A DNA stretch of 38,385 bases from Polyangium sp. y55x31 (GTDB lineage: Bacteria; Myxococcota_A; Polyangia; Polyangiales; Polyangiaceae). Each line of letters opens with the position of its first letter. Positions within the stretch are counted from its first letter, which is position 1. The DNA lies in assembly GCF_029946505.1 (NCBI RefSeq), contig NZ_JARZHG010000062.1, positions 1 through 38,385 on the forward strand, given 5' to 3'. The notes under the pieces were generated by a model, which made no database searches, was not told where the DNA came from, and worked only from the letters and a program-made list of their open reading frames with translations. This document shows positions 7,604 to 15,784 of this stretch, in pieces. A program made the position numbers and the translations under genes.

Positions 7604-8022
7604 GGCATGGGCTCGGGCCGCGGATCCTGGGGAGGAAACGCCTCGTACTGAGGGGCATCTCCCCCAATGTGATCCCAAGGCGCCTTCGACCCGACGAAGA
7701 TGTGCATCTCGATCTGAACCCCGGGATCGCCATCCACGCTGCCCAGCGTCACGCCGTGCACCTTCTCCCCGGACGTGCCGCACAGCGTGCTTCCACAGGT
7801 CCGGCAGAAGCACAGACCCCATCCGGGCGTCGTTTCATAGAAGGTGAGATTGTCCTCACCGCTGAGCCACGAGAATGAACCCGGCACGACTTCGGCATAC
7901 GCGGACCCCGTCCCGCTGAATGCTTTTCGGCATCGAGAGCAGTGGCAACTGCGCCCGGGTCCAAGTGGGGCATCGATCTGGTATCGAACCTTCCCGCAGA
8001 AGCAACCCCCCGTTAACGGCAT
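7600..8022 (-). CDS. GFA/CENP-V-type zinc-binding protein
   Basis: 140 residues, full length for the family of glutathione-dependent formaldehyde-activating enzyme-like proteins. Zinc-ligand motifs are all visible: GGCFCGKVRY at the N-terminus, SCHCSRCRKAFS at about residues 25-36, and the FCRTCGSTL segment at about 73. The family name comes from an enzyme proposed to speed S-hydroxymethylglutathione formation, but most bacterial members have no proven reaction, so a substrate should not be assumed. It lies 84 nt downstream of bioB on the same strand and overlaps the GIY-YIG gene by 4 bp, so it is translationally coupled to that gene. Ribosome site aggagaagagg lies just before the ATG. Confidence 0.88.
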   Translation of the reverse strand: MPLTGGCFCGKVRYQIDAPLGPGRSCHCSRCRKAFSGTGSAYAEVVPGSFSWLSGEDNLTFYETTPGWGLCFCRTCGSTLCGTSGEKVHGVTLGSVDGDPGVQIEMHIFVGSKAPWDHIGGDAPQYEAFPPQDPRPEPMP

Positions 8023-8106
8023 CCTCTTCTCCTATCGATTCGGCTCCGAGACCGGCCAGCCCGCGTGCCCGCCCAAAAGCCTTGACACGCGGACCCCTGC
8101 CCTACC

Positions 8107-9117
8107 TCACTCCTCCGCCGCCGCCTCGACCCCGAGCGCAGGCTTCCGCGCCGTGAGCCCCGCGTCCCGGATGAGCGCCGTGTCCTCGTCCGTCTCCGGG
8201 TTCGGCGTCGTGAGCAGCCGGTCGCCGTAGAAGATCGAGTTCGCTCCCACATACAGGCACATCATCTGCGCCTCGCGCGACAGGTCCGTTCGGCCGGCCG
8301 ACAGACGCACCATGCTCTTCGGGAACACGATCCGCGCCGTCGCGATCATCCGGATGAACTCCACCGGATCGAGCGGCGGCAGGCTCTCGAGCGGCGTGCC
8401 CGGCACCCGCACGAGCGCGTTGATCGGCACGCTCTCCGGATGCGGCTGAAGGCGCGCGAGCTCCACCAGCATCGCCGCACGATCCCGCACCGTCTCGCCC
8501 ATCCCGATGATCCCGCCCGAGCACACCGTGATCCCCGCCTTGCGCACGTTGCGCAGGGTCACGAGCCGCTCGTCGTACGTGCGCGTCGAGATGATCGAAC
8601 GGTAGTGCTCGCGCGACGTGTCGAGGTTGTGGTTGTACGCGTCGAGCCCCGCGTCCTTGAGCTTCTTCGCCTGCTCCTCGGTGAGCATGCCGAGCGTCAC
8701 GCACGCTTCGAGGCCACGCTCCTTGACGCCGCGCACCATCGCGAGCACCCGGTCGAACGCCGGGCCGTCCTTCACCTCGCGCCACGCCGCGCCCATGCAG
8801 AAGCGCGTCGAGCCCGCCGCCTTCGCGCGGTCGGCCGCTTCGAGCACCCCGTCGACGTCGAGCATCTTCTCGGGCGACGTGCTCGTGTCGTGGTGCGACG
8901 ACTGCGGGCAGTAGGCGCAATCCTCGGGGCAGCCGCCCGTCTTCACGCTGAGCAGCGTGCAGAGCTGCACCTCCCCATCGACGTGGTGCGCCCGGTGCAC
9001 ACCACGCGCGCGGTCCATCAAAACGAAAAGCGGCAGGTCGTGGATCGCGACGACCTCGTCCACGGTCCAGTCGTGGCGGATGGGGTTGGGGGCGGCAAAG
9101 GGGTGAGCCTCGGTCAT
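8107..9117 (-). CDS. bioB: Biotin synthase
   Basis: Radical-SAM enzyme that inserts sulfur into dethiobiotin, the last step of biotin synthesis; cytoplasmic. 336 residues, usual length. The start is the ATG at 9117 ([17 protein letters not shown]); the longer frame runs back through the intergenic region. Radical-SAM Cys motif is CPEDCAYC (CxxxCxxC), preceded by LLSVKTGG. The 2Fe-2S cluster ligands are in FCMGAAWR and ACVTLGM, and the YNHNLDTS block and the C-terminal [15 protein letters not shown] segment containing the Arg ligand are present. No bioA, bioD or bioF is adjacent. It is divergent from the CBS-DUF2267 gene across a 136-bp gap and upstream of the GFA gene. Confidence 0.95.
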   Translation of the reverse strand: MTEAHPFAAPNPIRHDWTVDEVVAIHDLPLFVLMDRARGVHRAHHVDGEVQLCTLLSVKTGGCPEDCAYCPQSSHHDTSTSPEKMLDVDGVLEAADRAKAAGSTRFCMGAAWREVKDGPAFDRVLAMVRGVKERGLEACVTLGMLTEEQAKKLKDAGLDAYNHNLDTSREHYRSIISTRTYDERLVTLRNVRKAGITVCSGGIIGMGETVRDRAAMLVELARLQPHPESVPINALVRVPGTPLESLPPLDPVEFIRMIATARIVFPKSMVRLSAGRTDLSREAQMMCLYVGANSIFYGDRLLTTPNPETDEDTALIRDAGLTARKPALGVEAAAEE

Positions 9118-9202
9118 GGCCGGCCGGTGTAGCCGACAAAGGCCCGCGCGAAAAGCCTCTGCCCCGCCCCGCTCGAGCGCGCCCCCCCGCGCGGCCAGGT
9201 CC

Positions 9203-9218
9203 TGGCACCGATCTGGCA
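9203..9218 (+). promoter_or_regulatory. Candidate sigma-54 (-24/-12) promoter
   Basis: TGGCACCGATCTGGCA fits the RpoN consensus TGGCACGN4TTGCW at every informative base except two (position 7 C for G, position 13 G for T), with the GG and GC elements at exact spacing. The -12 GC is at 9216-9217, predicting a transcript start near 9229, about 25 nt before the ATG at 9254 and just before the ribosome site agaggag (9241-9247). It should drive the CBS-DUF2267 gene with an enhancer-binding activator. Confidence 0.6.
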
Positions 9219-9253
9219 CCTTCTTCCCGGACAAAAACGCAGAGGAGTGCCCC

Positions 9254-10165
9254 ATGTCCCTCGATCGATACCGTCGCCCCCGGTTGATCGTCCTCCACCC
9301 CCGCTCGACCACCTACGAGGCCGCCCGCGCCATGGCCGACAACCACGTCGGCGCTGTCCTCGTCGTCGAGGATCAGCGCCTCGTCGGCATCGCGACCGAC
9401 CGCGACCTCGCCCTCGACGTCGTGGCCGCCGGCCTCGACCCGCGCACGACGTTCCTGCGCGACGTCATGAGCGACGAGGTCACCCCCGTGGACATCGACG
9501 ACACGATCGAAGACGTCGCGCGCGTCATGCGCGAGCACGCCTGCCGCCGCGTCCCCGTGCTCGAAGAGGGCCGGCCGGTCGGCATCGTCTCGCTCGACGA
9601 TCTCTTGATCGAGCGCGCCGTCGACCTCGAGACCGTCCGCGCGATCATCACCGCGCAGCTCGAGGTCGCCGCGCGCTTCAAGCCGGCCGGCGCGACGAGC
9701 CCCGCGGGCGTGACGCCGGGCCGCGGCGGCGAGCGTGCTCGCCAGCGCCGCGCTGCGCGCGCGGAAAACACCTACGGGCGCCTCCTGCACGCCTGCATGC
9801 GGCAGACGGGCCTCGCCAAGCGCGAGCAGGCCGAGCGGGCGCTGCTCATCGTCCTCGGCAACCTCTGCAGCCGCCTCACCGAGGACGAGGCGCAGCACCT
9901 GCTCGCGCAGCTCCCGTCGAAGCTCGTCCCGCAGCTCGACGCGACGATCGGCGGCTCGAACAAGAGCATCACGCCGGACACGATCGAAGCCGAGCTCCGC
10001 CGCGCGCTCCAGCTCTCACCCGAGGCCGCGACGGACGTGCTCTACGCGACGTGCGAGGTCATCGCCGACAGCGTATCCGCGGGCGAGATCGAGGACGTGC
10101 GCTCGGAGCTGCCGGCCGCGATGAAGGACCTCTTCCCGCCGATGCCGTATCGCCGCGCCGGCTAG
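9254..10165 (+). CDS. CBS-domain pair fused to DUF2267
   Basis: 303 residues. ATG at 9254 with site agaggag. Residues about 8-130 are two tandem CBS domains ([35 protein letters not shown] and [31 protein letters not shown]), which usually bind adenosine nucleotides or SAM and report energy state. A charged linker (150-175) leads to a helical DUF2267 domain at about 178-295 ([37 protein letters not shown]). DUF2267 has no known biochemical role and often occurs in stress-linked proteins. No membrane segment. The gene has the best sigma-54-like promoter in the window. Its stop codon interlocks with that of the convergent PilT-like gene in a shared CTAG (10162-10165). Function as a nucleotide-sensing stress protein is inference. 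Confidence 0.88.
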   Translation: MSLDRYRRPRLIVLHPRSTTYEAARAMADNHVGAVLVVEDQRLVGIATDRDLALDVVAAGLDPRTTFLRDVMSDEVTPVDIDDTIEDVARVMREHACRRVPVLEEGRPVGIVSLDDLLIERAVDLETVRAIITAQLEVAARFKPAGATSPAGVTPGRGGERARQRRAARAENTYGRLLHACMRQTGLAKREQAERALLIVLGNLCSRLTEDEAQHLLAQLPSKLVPQLDATIGGSNKSITPDTIEAELRRALQLSPEAATDVLYATCEVIADSVSAGEIEDVRSELPAAMKDLFPPMPYRRAG

Positions 10166-11238
10166 AACTGTGTAGCGGCGCGCGCGACGTCCGCGTCGAC
10201 GAGCCCTTCGGCGACGAGGCGCTCGATGTGCATCGCGAACGTCTGCATGCCGTAGGGCGTCACGCCCTTTTCCATCAGCTCGCGCAGCGAGGGGTTACCC
10301 TCCGGTCGCTTGATCGCGCCGCGCACCGTGCCCGTCGCGACGAGCACCTCCGACGCGAGCACGAGCCCGCCGCCTTCACGCCGCGGCAAGAGGCGCTGCG
10401 CCACGATCCCCTGCAGACACTCGCTGAGCCGGTCGCGCGTTTCCTGCGGTATCGGGCTCATCGACAGGAGCCGCCCCACCGTGCGGCCGACGTCGGGCGT
10501 GTGCAGCGACGAGAGCACGAGGTGCCCGGTCTCGGCGGCTTGCAGCGCGACGTCCATCGTCGCCGCGTCGCGGATCTCGCCGATGAGCAGCACGTTCGGA
10601 TCCTGCCGGAGCGCCGCGCGCACGCCCGACGCGAACGACTCCGTGTCGCTGCCGACCTCGCGCTGGCTCACGGTCGCGCGGCCGCCCGTGTGGACGAACT
10701 CGACCGGGTCCTCGATGGTGACCACGTGCTTCGGGTACGTCTCGACGATGTGCGCGAGCATCGACGCGAGCGTCGTGGTCTTGCCTTGCCCCGCGGCGCC
10801 GACGACCAGCACGAGCCCGCGGCTCTTGTCGGCCAGCGCGCGCGCCGCGGGCGGCACGCCGAGCACCTCGAACGCAGGGATTTTCGAAGGGATCACGCGC
10901 ATGACGAGGGAGATCGTCCCGCGCTGCAGGTAGACGTGGACGCGGAAGCGCCCGAGGCTTTCGACCTCGTAGGAGACATCGACCTCGCGGAGCGATCCGA
11001 GCGTTCCGAGGACCGAGGGCCGCCGGGCGAGGACGAGCCGGGCGACGGCCTCGGTGTCTTCGGGCTGGAGAGGCTCGGCGCGGAAGTAGACGATGTCCCC
11101 GTGAACCCGGGCCCCGGGCGGCTGCCCCACGCGCAGGTGGATGTCGCTCGCCTGGGCGGCTTGGGCCTTGGCCAGGATCTGGTGGAGGAAGGCCTCGCTT
11201 GCGTAGGGGGTCGTCACGGGGGCGTCACGGTAACGCAA
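10162..11238 (-). CDS. PilT-family (type IV pilus retraction) ATPase
   Basis: 358 residues, PilT length. The annotated start is a TTG at 11238; a GTG at 11217 gives VTTPYASEAFLHQIL and is equally plausible. N-terminal PilT domain with ASDIHLRVGQPP, then a Walker A of GAAGQGKTTTL in place of the usual GPTGSGKSTTL. The Asp box (VVTIEDPVEF), Walker B (NVLLIGEIRD) and His box (HLVLSSLHT) are intact, followed by PDVGRTVGRL where PilT has SAAKTIDRI. The C-terminal part keeps GMQTFAMHIERLVAEGLV. PilT hexamers depolymerise type IV pili and power social gliding motility in myxobacteria. No pil gene is adjacent, so this is likely a paralogue of the main PilT. Retraction activity is probable from the motifs. 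Confidence 0.88.
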   Translation of the reverse strand: MRYRDAPVTTPYASEAFLHQILAKAQAAQASDIHLRVGQPPGARVHGDIVYFRAEPLQPEDTEAVARLVLARRPSVLGTLGSLREVDVSYEVESLGRFRVHVYLQRGTISLVMRVIPSKIPAFEVLGVPPAARALADKSRGLVLVVGAAGQGKTTTLASMLAHIVETYPKHVVTIEDPVEFVHTGGRATVSQREVGSDTESFASGVRAALRQDPNVLLIGEIRDAATMDVALQAAETGHLVLSSLHTPDVGRTVGRLLSMSPIPQETRDRLSECLQGIVAQRLLPRREGGGLVLASEVLVATGTVRGAIKRPEGNPSLRELMEKGVTPYGMQTFAMHIERLVAEGLVDADVARAATQF

Positions 11239-11254
11239 GTCGGGCGGGCTGGGC

Positions 11255-11548
11255 TCACCCGCGTCGTTTCCACCCCCGCGGGTGACGACGCCCGTGGATC
11301 ACGCCGACGATCACCACGGTATCGGGCAGGACGCGGTAGAAAAGGGCATACGGGAACCGGTCGACGAGCACGCGGCGCAGATCGCGGTACTGCGTCGGAA
11401 AGACCATCGGCGTCTCCCGGATGCGCCGGACGGCTTCGTCGAGCCGGTCGCGGAATACCAGGCCGAGGCCACGCTGCTGCTCCTCGTACCAGCGGAACGT
11501 CTCCAGCGCTTCCGCGCGCGCCTCGGGCCGAAAAACGATGCGCTTCAC
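11255..11548 (-). CDS. ParE/RelE-family toxin
   Basis: 97 residues, GTG start overlapping the antitoxin TGA (GTGA). The N-terminus (KRIVFRPEARAEALETFRWYEEQQRGLG) and the central LDEAVRRIRETPMVFP, followed by DLRRVLVDRFPYALFYRV and a final strand VVIVGVIHGRRHPRGW, match the ParE/RelE superfamily fold. Arg and His near the C-terminus (HGRRHPRGWKRR) fit the conserved basic end. In this superfamily RelE toxins cleave mRNA on the ribosome and ParE toxins inhibit gyrase; the sequence cannot tell which, though the FPYALFYRV form is common among ParE-like proteins. It forms a toxin-antitoxin operon with the upstream 71-residue gene. Confidence 0.85.
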   Translation of the reverse strand: MKRIVFRPEARAEALETFRWYEEQQRGLGLVFRDRLDEAVRRIRETPMVFPTQYRDLRRVLVDRFPYALFYRVLPDTVVIVGVIHGRRHPRGWKRRG

Positions 11549-11760
11549 GGCTCGGAGCTCACCATCTCGGCACGGATGTCGTCCCAGTCGACGCCCGTGG
11601 GGCCGTCCCGATCGAGACGCTCGAGCCGGCGATCGAGCTCGGCGCAGACTTCTGCGGACGGCGGAAGCTCGTCGGGCGACAAGCTCCGCCAGAGGTCGTC
11701 GATGAGGGCGAGCTTCTCGTCGGCCGTGAGCCGGGAGATGTCGAGCGGCAACTTACCCAT
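11545..11760 (-). CDS. Antitoxin, putative addiction module component
   Basis: 71 residues from the ATG at 11760; the frame continues upstream without a start signal. The N-terminus (DISRLTADEKLALIDDLWRSL) and the acidic C-terminal part (SAEVCAELDRRLERLD, then GVDWDDIRAEM) are typical of the small addiction-module antitoxins that are paired with RelE/ParE-type toxins. The product is acidic and helical and should bind and neutralise the toxin encoded directly downstream; the overlapping GTGA couples translation. Such antitoxins often lack a DNA-binding domain, and no operator-like palindrome is evident upstream. Confidence 0.85.
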   Translation of the reverse strand: MGKLPLDISRLTADEKLALIDDLWRSLSPDELPPSAEVCAELDRRLERLDRDGPTGVDWDDIRAEMVSSEP

Positions 11761-11849
11761 GGGGACAAACCTGCACGACTCCGTTCCGTTGCGCCAGTGA
11801 TTCGTCGCCGCGCTGCTCGTTTCGAGTGGGCCTGTCTGCCCCCTCCCGC

Positions 11850-13358
11850 TCAGCTTTCCCGCACCTTCCGCCGCCTCCGCCAAAGCATCACCATCCCCGC
11901 GAGGAGCCCGCCCATCCACGCCGCGCCCGTCGTTCGTCCGGGACCCATCGAGCACGTAATGCCGGCGGCGTTCTCCTCGACGCTCACCGCGTCCGCGTCC
12001 GCCTGCGCGTCCGCCCCCGCTTCCGTTTCCGCCTCCGCTCCCGCCTCTTCCCTCACGCCCCCGAGCCCTGCCCCCTCGTACGCGCCGATATCTATCGCCC
12101 CTGCCATCACCCGACCGAGCAGCCCCGCGTCCGTCACGACCTTCTTTGCCGGCGGCACGAACAGCGGCGTCGCGAGCGGCGACGGGAATGGATACCCTGC
12201 CGGGCTCGCCGGCGCGGCCGCGCCCACGTCCCGGAGCGGGCTATCCGCCGCCGGGCGCAGGTCGAACGCCGCGAGGTCCGCGAATTTCGGATTGCTCCCC
12301 TGGATCGTCCCCTGCCATTGCGACGGCACCGTGCTCCCCTGCGGTACCCAGTTGTTCTGGCCCCCGATCACGGCTTTACCTGCCGCCCATTCCACCTCGG
12401 TGAGCTTCAAGATCGAGACCGCGCCTCCCCCGACCCGATAAAACGCGTTGTTGTGCATCTCGATGCTCTCGATGCCCCAGAAAACCTCCACCACCGGCTT
12501 CACGTTCTGCGCGAGGAGGAACGTGTTGTTCACGAAGCGGTATCGCCCGTTCGTCGACCCGCCCGTCGCGTCGCTCCCGATCCGCACCGTGTAAAACGTC
12601 CCCGTCTTGCGGAAGACGTTCCCCACGATGTCGCCGTCCTCGCGCGCCACGTCCTCGGCCTCGCCGTCCGGCGCCACGAGCTCGAGCTCCCGGTAATAAG
12701 CACCCTCGATCCAGTTGTAATAAATCTCGTTCCGCTCGGCCCGGCTCTTCACCGCATGCCCGCCGAGGCCGTCGTGCACGAAGCAATGCTGCATCCGGAA
12801 CACGGCGCCGGGATGGTTGATCTCGTCCGTGTCCATGTAAATGGGGTGGCGCTTGTCGCCGGCGCCCGCCTTGTAGACCTCAACGTACTCGAGCGTCAGC
12901 GAGCCGGAGCCGTCCATCGCGCCGAGGATGCCGTGCGAGGGGCAATCGTGGACCGCCGTGTCCCGGATCGTGATGTCGTGCCCGCGGTGAAAGACACATC
13001 GCGAGCTGCCCCCCACCACCTCGAATCCTTCGATCACGTAATGGTCGGCCCCGACCTCGAGCGTGTTCGTCCCGCCCGAGAGCACCGGGCGCTTGCCGGC
13101 CGCCCGCACGCCCCGGATCGTGATCTTGTTCGAATCCGTGCCCGATTTCGTGAGCTTGACGTCGCCCGCGTACGTCGCGTTTCCGGAGACCTCCACCACG
13201 TCGCCCGCCTGGAGCAACGAAGCCACCGCTTTCAGGCTCGCATAAGGTTTGCCCGGCCCGACCTCATATGTCGTGGCAAACGCGCTCGACGATAAGAAAA
13301 GCGTCGCCACGAAAACCCCCGTCACGGCCCCACGGTGAATGGTCGATCCGTTTACCAT
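11850..13358 (-). CDS. Secreted right-handed beta-helix protein with MYXO-CTERM-like tail
   Basis: 502 residues from the ATG at 13358. A signal peptide (about residues 1-29, VTGVFVATLFLSSSAFA) precedes TTYEVGPGKPYASLKAVASLL, the usual opening of pectate-lyase-like parallel beta-helices. Coils rich in Asn and Gly follow (DITIRDTAVHDC, EIYYNWIEG, GRYRFVNNTFLL, IEMHNNAFYRV), as in right-handed beta-helix proteins. No catalytic residues of a known polysaccharide lyase are certain. An Ala/Glu/Asp-rich spacer (about 425-460) leads to a C-terminal ITCSMGPG, a hydrophobic helix and an RRRRK cluster, which fits the MYXO-CTERM sorting signal processed by myxosortase and predicts outer-surface attachment. 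Role in polysaccharide binding or degradation is inferred. Confidence 0.85.
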   Translation of the reverse strand: MVNGSTIHRGAVTGVFVATLFLSSSAFATTYEVGPGKPYASLKAVASLLQAGDVVEVSGNATYAGDVKLTKSGTDSNKITIRGVRAAGKRPVLSGGTNTLEVGADHYVIEGFEVVGGSSRCVFHRGHDITIRDTAVHDCPSHGILGAMDGSGSLTLEYVEVYKAGAGDKRHPIYMDTDEINHPGAVFRMQHCFVHDGLGGHAVKSRAERNEIYYNWIEGAYYRELELVAPDGEAEDVAREDGDIVGNVFRKTGTFYTVRIGSDATGGSTNGRYRFVNNTFLLAQNVKPVVEVFWGIESIEMHNNAFYRVGGGAVSILKLTEVEWAAGKAVIGGQNNWVPQGSTVPSQWQGTIQGSNPKFADLAAFDLRPAADSPLRDVGAAAPASPAGYPFPSPLATPLFVPPAKKVVTDAGLLGRVMAGAIDIGAYEGAGLGGVREEAGAEAETEAGADAQADADAVSVEENAAGITCSMGPGRTTGAAWMGGLLAGMVMLWRRRRKVRES

Positions 13359-13511
13359 GAACCGAGCTTCGCCCGACAAACGCGGTTCACTCAAGCATTA
13401 CCCGCACCGATATCGGGCCGGGAGCTGCCAGAATTGTGCTTGCCCGACGGAATGGAAAGCCCGGTCGGCGCGCCAAACCTTGGCGCTCCCGGTGTTCCAG
13501 GTTTTTCCAGG

Positions 13512-14147
13512 TCAGGGAGGATCGAGATCGCCGGGGATCTTCGTCGGGTCGACGAGCTTTTTTTCCGCGAGCGCCCGCGCCGCCGAGACCGCGAGCGCCC
13601 GATGGTCGCGCGGGAGCGCCGTGTTCGCCGCGATCGTGAGCACGGCCGCGGCCGCCTCCGCGGCGCCCTCCGGATCGAGCGGATCCCGCGCGCTCGCAGG
13701 CCGGCCCGCCACGCCGAGGAGCGCTTCGAGCGTGGGCCCACGCTCCTCGTCCGTGGCCGCGAGCGCCCGCTTGCCGAGCGCGCCGAGCGCGAGATCCGCG
13801 TCGTCCGCGAGCGGCAAAGCGAGGAGCGCCGTCTTCGTGATCGCTCCGCCGTCCCCGAGCGCCTCCACGAGCCCCGCAGCCCCGAGCGTGTCCGCGAGCG
13901 CCCCGAGCCCCGCCGGATCCTCATCCATCGCCCGCTGCCACCGCGGATCGTCGAGCCGCGGGCTCCTCCGCGGCGGCGCGTTCGCCGAAGCGATCGACCC
14001 CGACGCCGAAGCCGCCTCGTTCGGCCCCGACGAACCCCCCGCAGGCGAAGAGACCTCCGACGGCGCGGATCCGCGGCTACACGCGGCGAGCGTCGCCACG
14101 AAAAGCACGGTCCACGTTCTCCTCGGGCGCGCGTTCGAGTCCAGCAT
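13512..14147 (-). CDS. Unknown lipoprotein, Ala-rich helical
   Basis: 211 residues. Signal peptide with lipobox (LFVATLAAC, Cys at about residue 23), then a Ser/Gly/Pro-rich linker to about residue 65. The rest is Ala/Leu-rich and helical with repeated short helices (LGALADTLGAAGLVEALGDGG, DLALGALGKRALAA, AEAAAAVLTIAANTALP), reminiscent of HEAT-like repeats, but the repeat is too loose to call. It is preceded on the minus strand by the gene at 14208-14846, with a 60-bp gap, and may share its transcript. No function is proposed. Confidence 0.72.
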   Translation of the reverse strand: MLDSNARPRRTWTVLFVATLAACSRGSAPSEVSSPAGGSSGPNEAASASGSIASANAPPRRSPRLDDPRWQRAMDEDPAGLGALADTLGAAGLVEALGDGGAITKTALLALPLADDADLALGALGKRALAATDEERGPTLEALLGVAGRPASARDPLDPEGAAEAAAAVLTIAANTALPRDHRALAVSAARALAEKKLVDPTKIPGDLDPP

Positions 14148-14207
14148 GGCCCCGGCGGCTTACCGCGCCTCGAAGGTCCTGCCAAGGGTCCCCGTCCGGG
14201 AGGTCGG

Positions 14208-14846
14208 TCAGTTACGCGCGCGCTTCGGCGAATACACTTCCCGATTGCGCGCGTCGGCGATGCCGAGGAGCGTATCGCCGTCGAATCGCGCGACGAACCC
14301 GACGGGCAGCACCAGCACGTCGAGCAGCCGCTCGCGGCCGAGCCGCACGAGGCCGCAGCTCATGAAGCCCGCGAGCTCCTCGGCCGGCGGTTTTCCCTTG
14401 GCGTCCGCGCGGCCCATGTACCAGCCGGCGTCCCCGCCCTTCGCGGGCCCCGTCCGGTGCAGAACCACCTCGCGCGCGCGCAGGGCCGCGCGATCTGCCA
14501 GGATCTTGTCGTCGAAGCGGCACCCCTCGGGCTTGACGCCGAGCATCTTCACGAGCCCCACCTGCCGCGCCACGACGCGCAACGACGCCGTCACGTCGGG
14601 CCGAAATTGCCGCGGATCCTCGTCGAAGTCGGGCTCGCACACGAGGAGCTGGCCCTCGCGCCGCTCGAGCCGGTAGGCGGCCCAGCCGAACACGACGACC
14701 GCGCCTTCGAGCCCCGGTTTTCGCCCGGCGAGCGGGCCGAACCCCCGCTCGATCATCGTGCGCGCTTCGAGCGCCTGCTCCGGCGCGCACCGGGCCACGA
14801 CCGTCTCACCCCCGACTTGCGCCGTGACCTCGAGATGACGTCCCAC
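14208..14846 (-). CDS. Unknown 212-residue soluble protein
   Basis: Starts with GTG at 14846 and lacks signal peptide or membrane segments. N-terminal half (about 1-75) alternates strands and helices (LEVTAQVGGETVVARCAPEQALEA, GAVVVFGWAAYRLERREGQLLVCEPDF); a C-terminal half has DAGWYMGRAD at about residue 143 and LLDVLVLPVGFVARFDGD near 185. The GWY-MGRAD pattern followed by an LPVGF strand resembles some immunity-type or ligand-binding domains of polymorphic toxin systems, but no toxin gene is nearby and the match is weak. It may be co-transcribed with the downstream lipoprotein gene. I do not recognise it with confidence. Confidence 0.7.
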   Translation of the reverse strand: MGRHLEVTAQVGGETVVARCAPEQALEARTMIERGFGPLAGRKPGLEGAVVVFGWAAYRLERREGQLLVCEPDFDEDPRQFRPDVTASLRVVARQVGLVKMLGVKPEGCRFDDKILADRAALRAREVVLHRTGPAKGGDAGWYMGRADAKGKPPAEELAGFMSCGLVRLGRERLLDVLVLPVGFVARFDGDTLLGIADARNREVYSPKRARN

Positions 14847-15003
14847 CGATTGCCCTCCGCGCCCCTTCGGGCGGCGCGAGTCTGCTCCTCTCGCCCTCCG
14901 CTCCGCAAGCCCGACGAGGCCTCGATCGGCAGTCTTTCGCCGCTCGCGTCCGCTCGATCGTCCTGCCGAACCGCTCGCATGCGTGGCAAGGTGGGGCCGC
15001 CGA

Positions 15004-15783
15004 ATGCTCTATCCGATCGTCCTCACGCTCCACTCCTGGCTCCGCTGGATCGTCCTCGGGCTCGGCGTCGCCGCCACGGTCGCGTCGGCCCGCGCGCGCG
15101 GGCGATCCGGCCCGTACGAGCGTTTCCACGACCGGCTCGGCCTCTTCTTCGTCGCGGCGCTCGACCTCCAGATCACGCTCGGCCTCGTGATGTACCTGTG
15201 GCTGAGCCCCATGACGCGCCTCGCGTTCCAGGATCCCGGCGGCGCGATGCGCTCCTCGCCGCTCCGGTTTTTCCTCGTGGAGCACGCGTTCTCGATGTTG
15301 CTCGCGCTCGCCTGCGCCCACATCGGCCGCGTGCGCGCGCGGCGAAGCGCAAACGACGTGGACAAACACAAGCGCGCGGCGTGGGGCGCGGGGCTCGCCG
15401 TCGTGTGTATTCTCGTGGGGATCCCCTGGCCGTTTTTGCCTTATGCCCGCCCGCTCGCGCGGCTCTCCGTGGAAGAAGCGCCGCGGCAGGAGCTCACCGG
15501 CGCGGCGCTCGAAGAGACCCGCAAGCTCTACGAGTCGCGATGTGGCCCTTGCCACGGCGCGAGCGGGCGCGGCGACGGCCCGGCCGCGGTGAACCTCGTC
15601 CCGCGGCCGCGTGATTTCGGCGATCCGGAATGGCAACACGCGACGAAGGACGAATCGATCGAGCGCATCATCCGCGAGGGCGGCCGCCCCGTGGGCAAGA
15701 GCATGATGATGCCGGCGAACCCGGATCTCGACGAGGCGACCGTCAAAGCCCTCCGCGCCTACGTGCGCCGCATGGCCCGCTAG
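15004..15783 (+). CDS. Membrane protein with C-terminal cytochrome c domain
   Basis: 259 residues from the ATG at 15004, with aggtgggg upstream. The N-terminal 155 residues hold four predicted membrane helices (about 5-25, 45-65, 85-105 and 122-142), with a His in the first (TLHSWLRW) and others near the later helices that could hold heme b or ligate metal. The C-terminal part (about 165-259) is a class I cytochrome c: heme-attachment CGPCH at about 181, then GDGPAAVNLVPRPRDF, and the Met region SMMMPANPDLDEATVKALRAYVR. Single-polypeptide fusions like this are likely electron-transfer proteins facing the periplasm. The gene ends 1 bp before the convergent desaturase stop. The electron donor and acceptor are unknown. 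Confidence 0.85.
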   Translation: MLYPIVLTLHSWLRWIVLGLGVAATVASARARGRSGPYERFHDRLGLFFVAALDLQITLGLVMYLWLSPMTRLAFQDPGGAMRSSPLRFFLVEHAFSMLLALACAHIGRVRARRSANDVDKHKRAAWGAGLAVVCILVGIPWPFLPYARPLARLSVEEAPRQELTGAALEETRKLYESRCGPCHGASGRGDGPAAVNLVPRPRDFGDPEWQHATKDESIERIIREGGRPVGKSMMMPANPDLDEATVKALRAYVRRMAR

Positions 15784-15784
15784 A

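Noticed and set aside
8083-8088. TTGACA on the plus strand between bioB and the GFA gene
   Set aside because: Points toward no plus-strand gene; both flanking genes are on the minus strand and it has no -10 partner. Taken as chance.
9247-12441. 1064-residue plus-strand frame, with other very long frames such as 18300-21350 (minus) and 8102-9898 (minus)
   Set aside because: They run antisense or out of frame to genes with clear motifs (PilT-like, kinase, bioB), are Arg/Ala/Pro-rich, and are the expected by-product of strong G+C bias in third codon positions.
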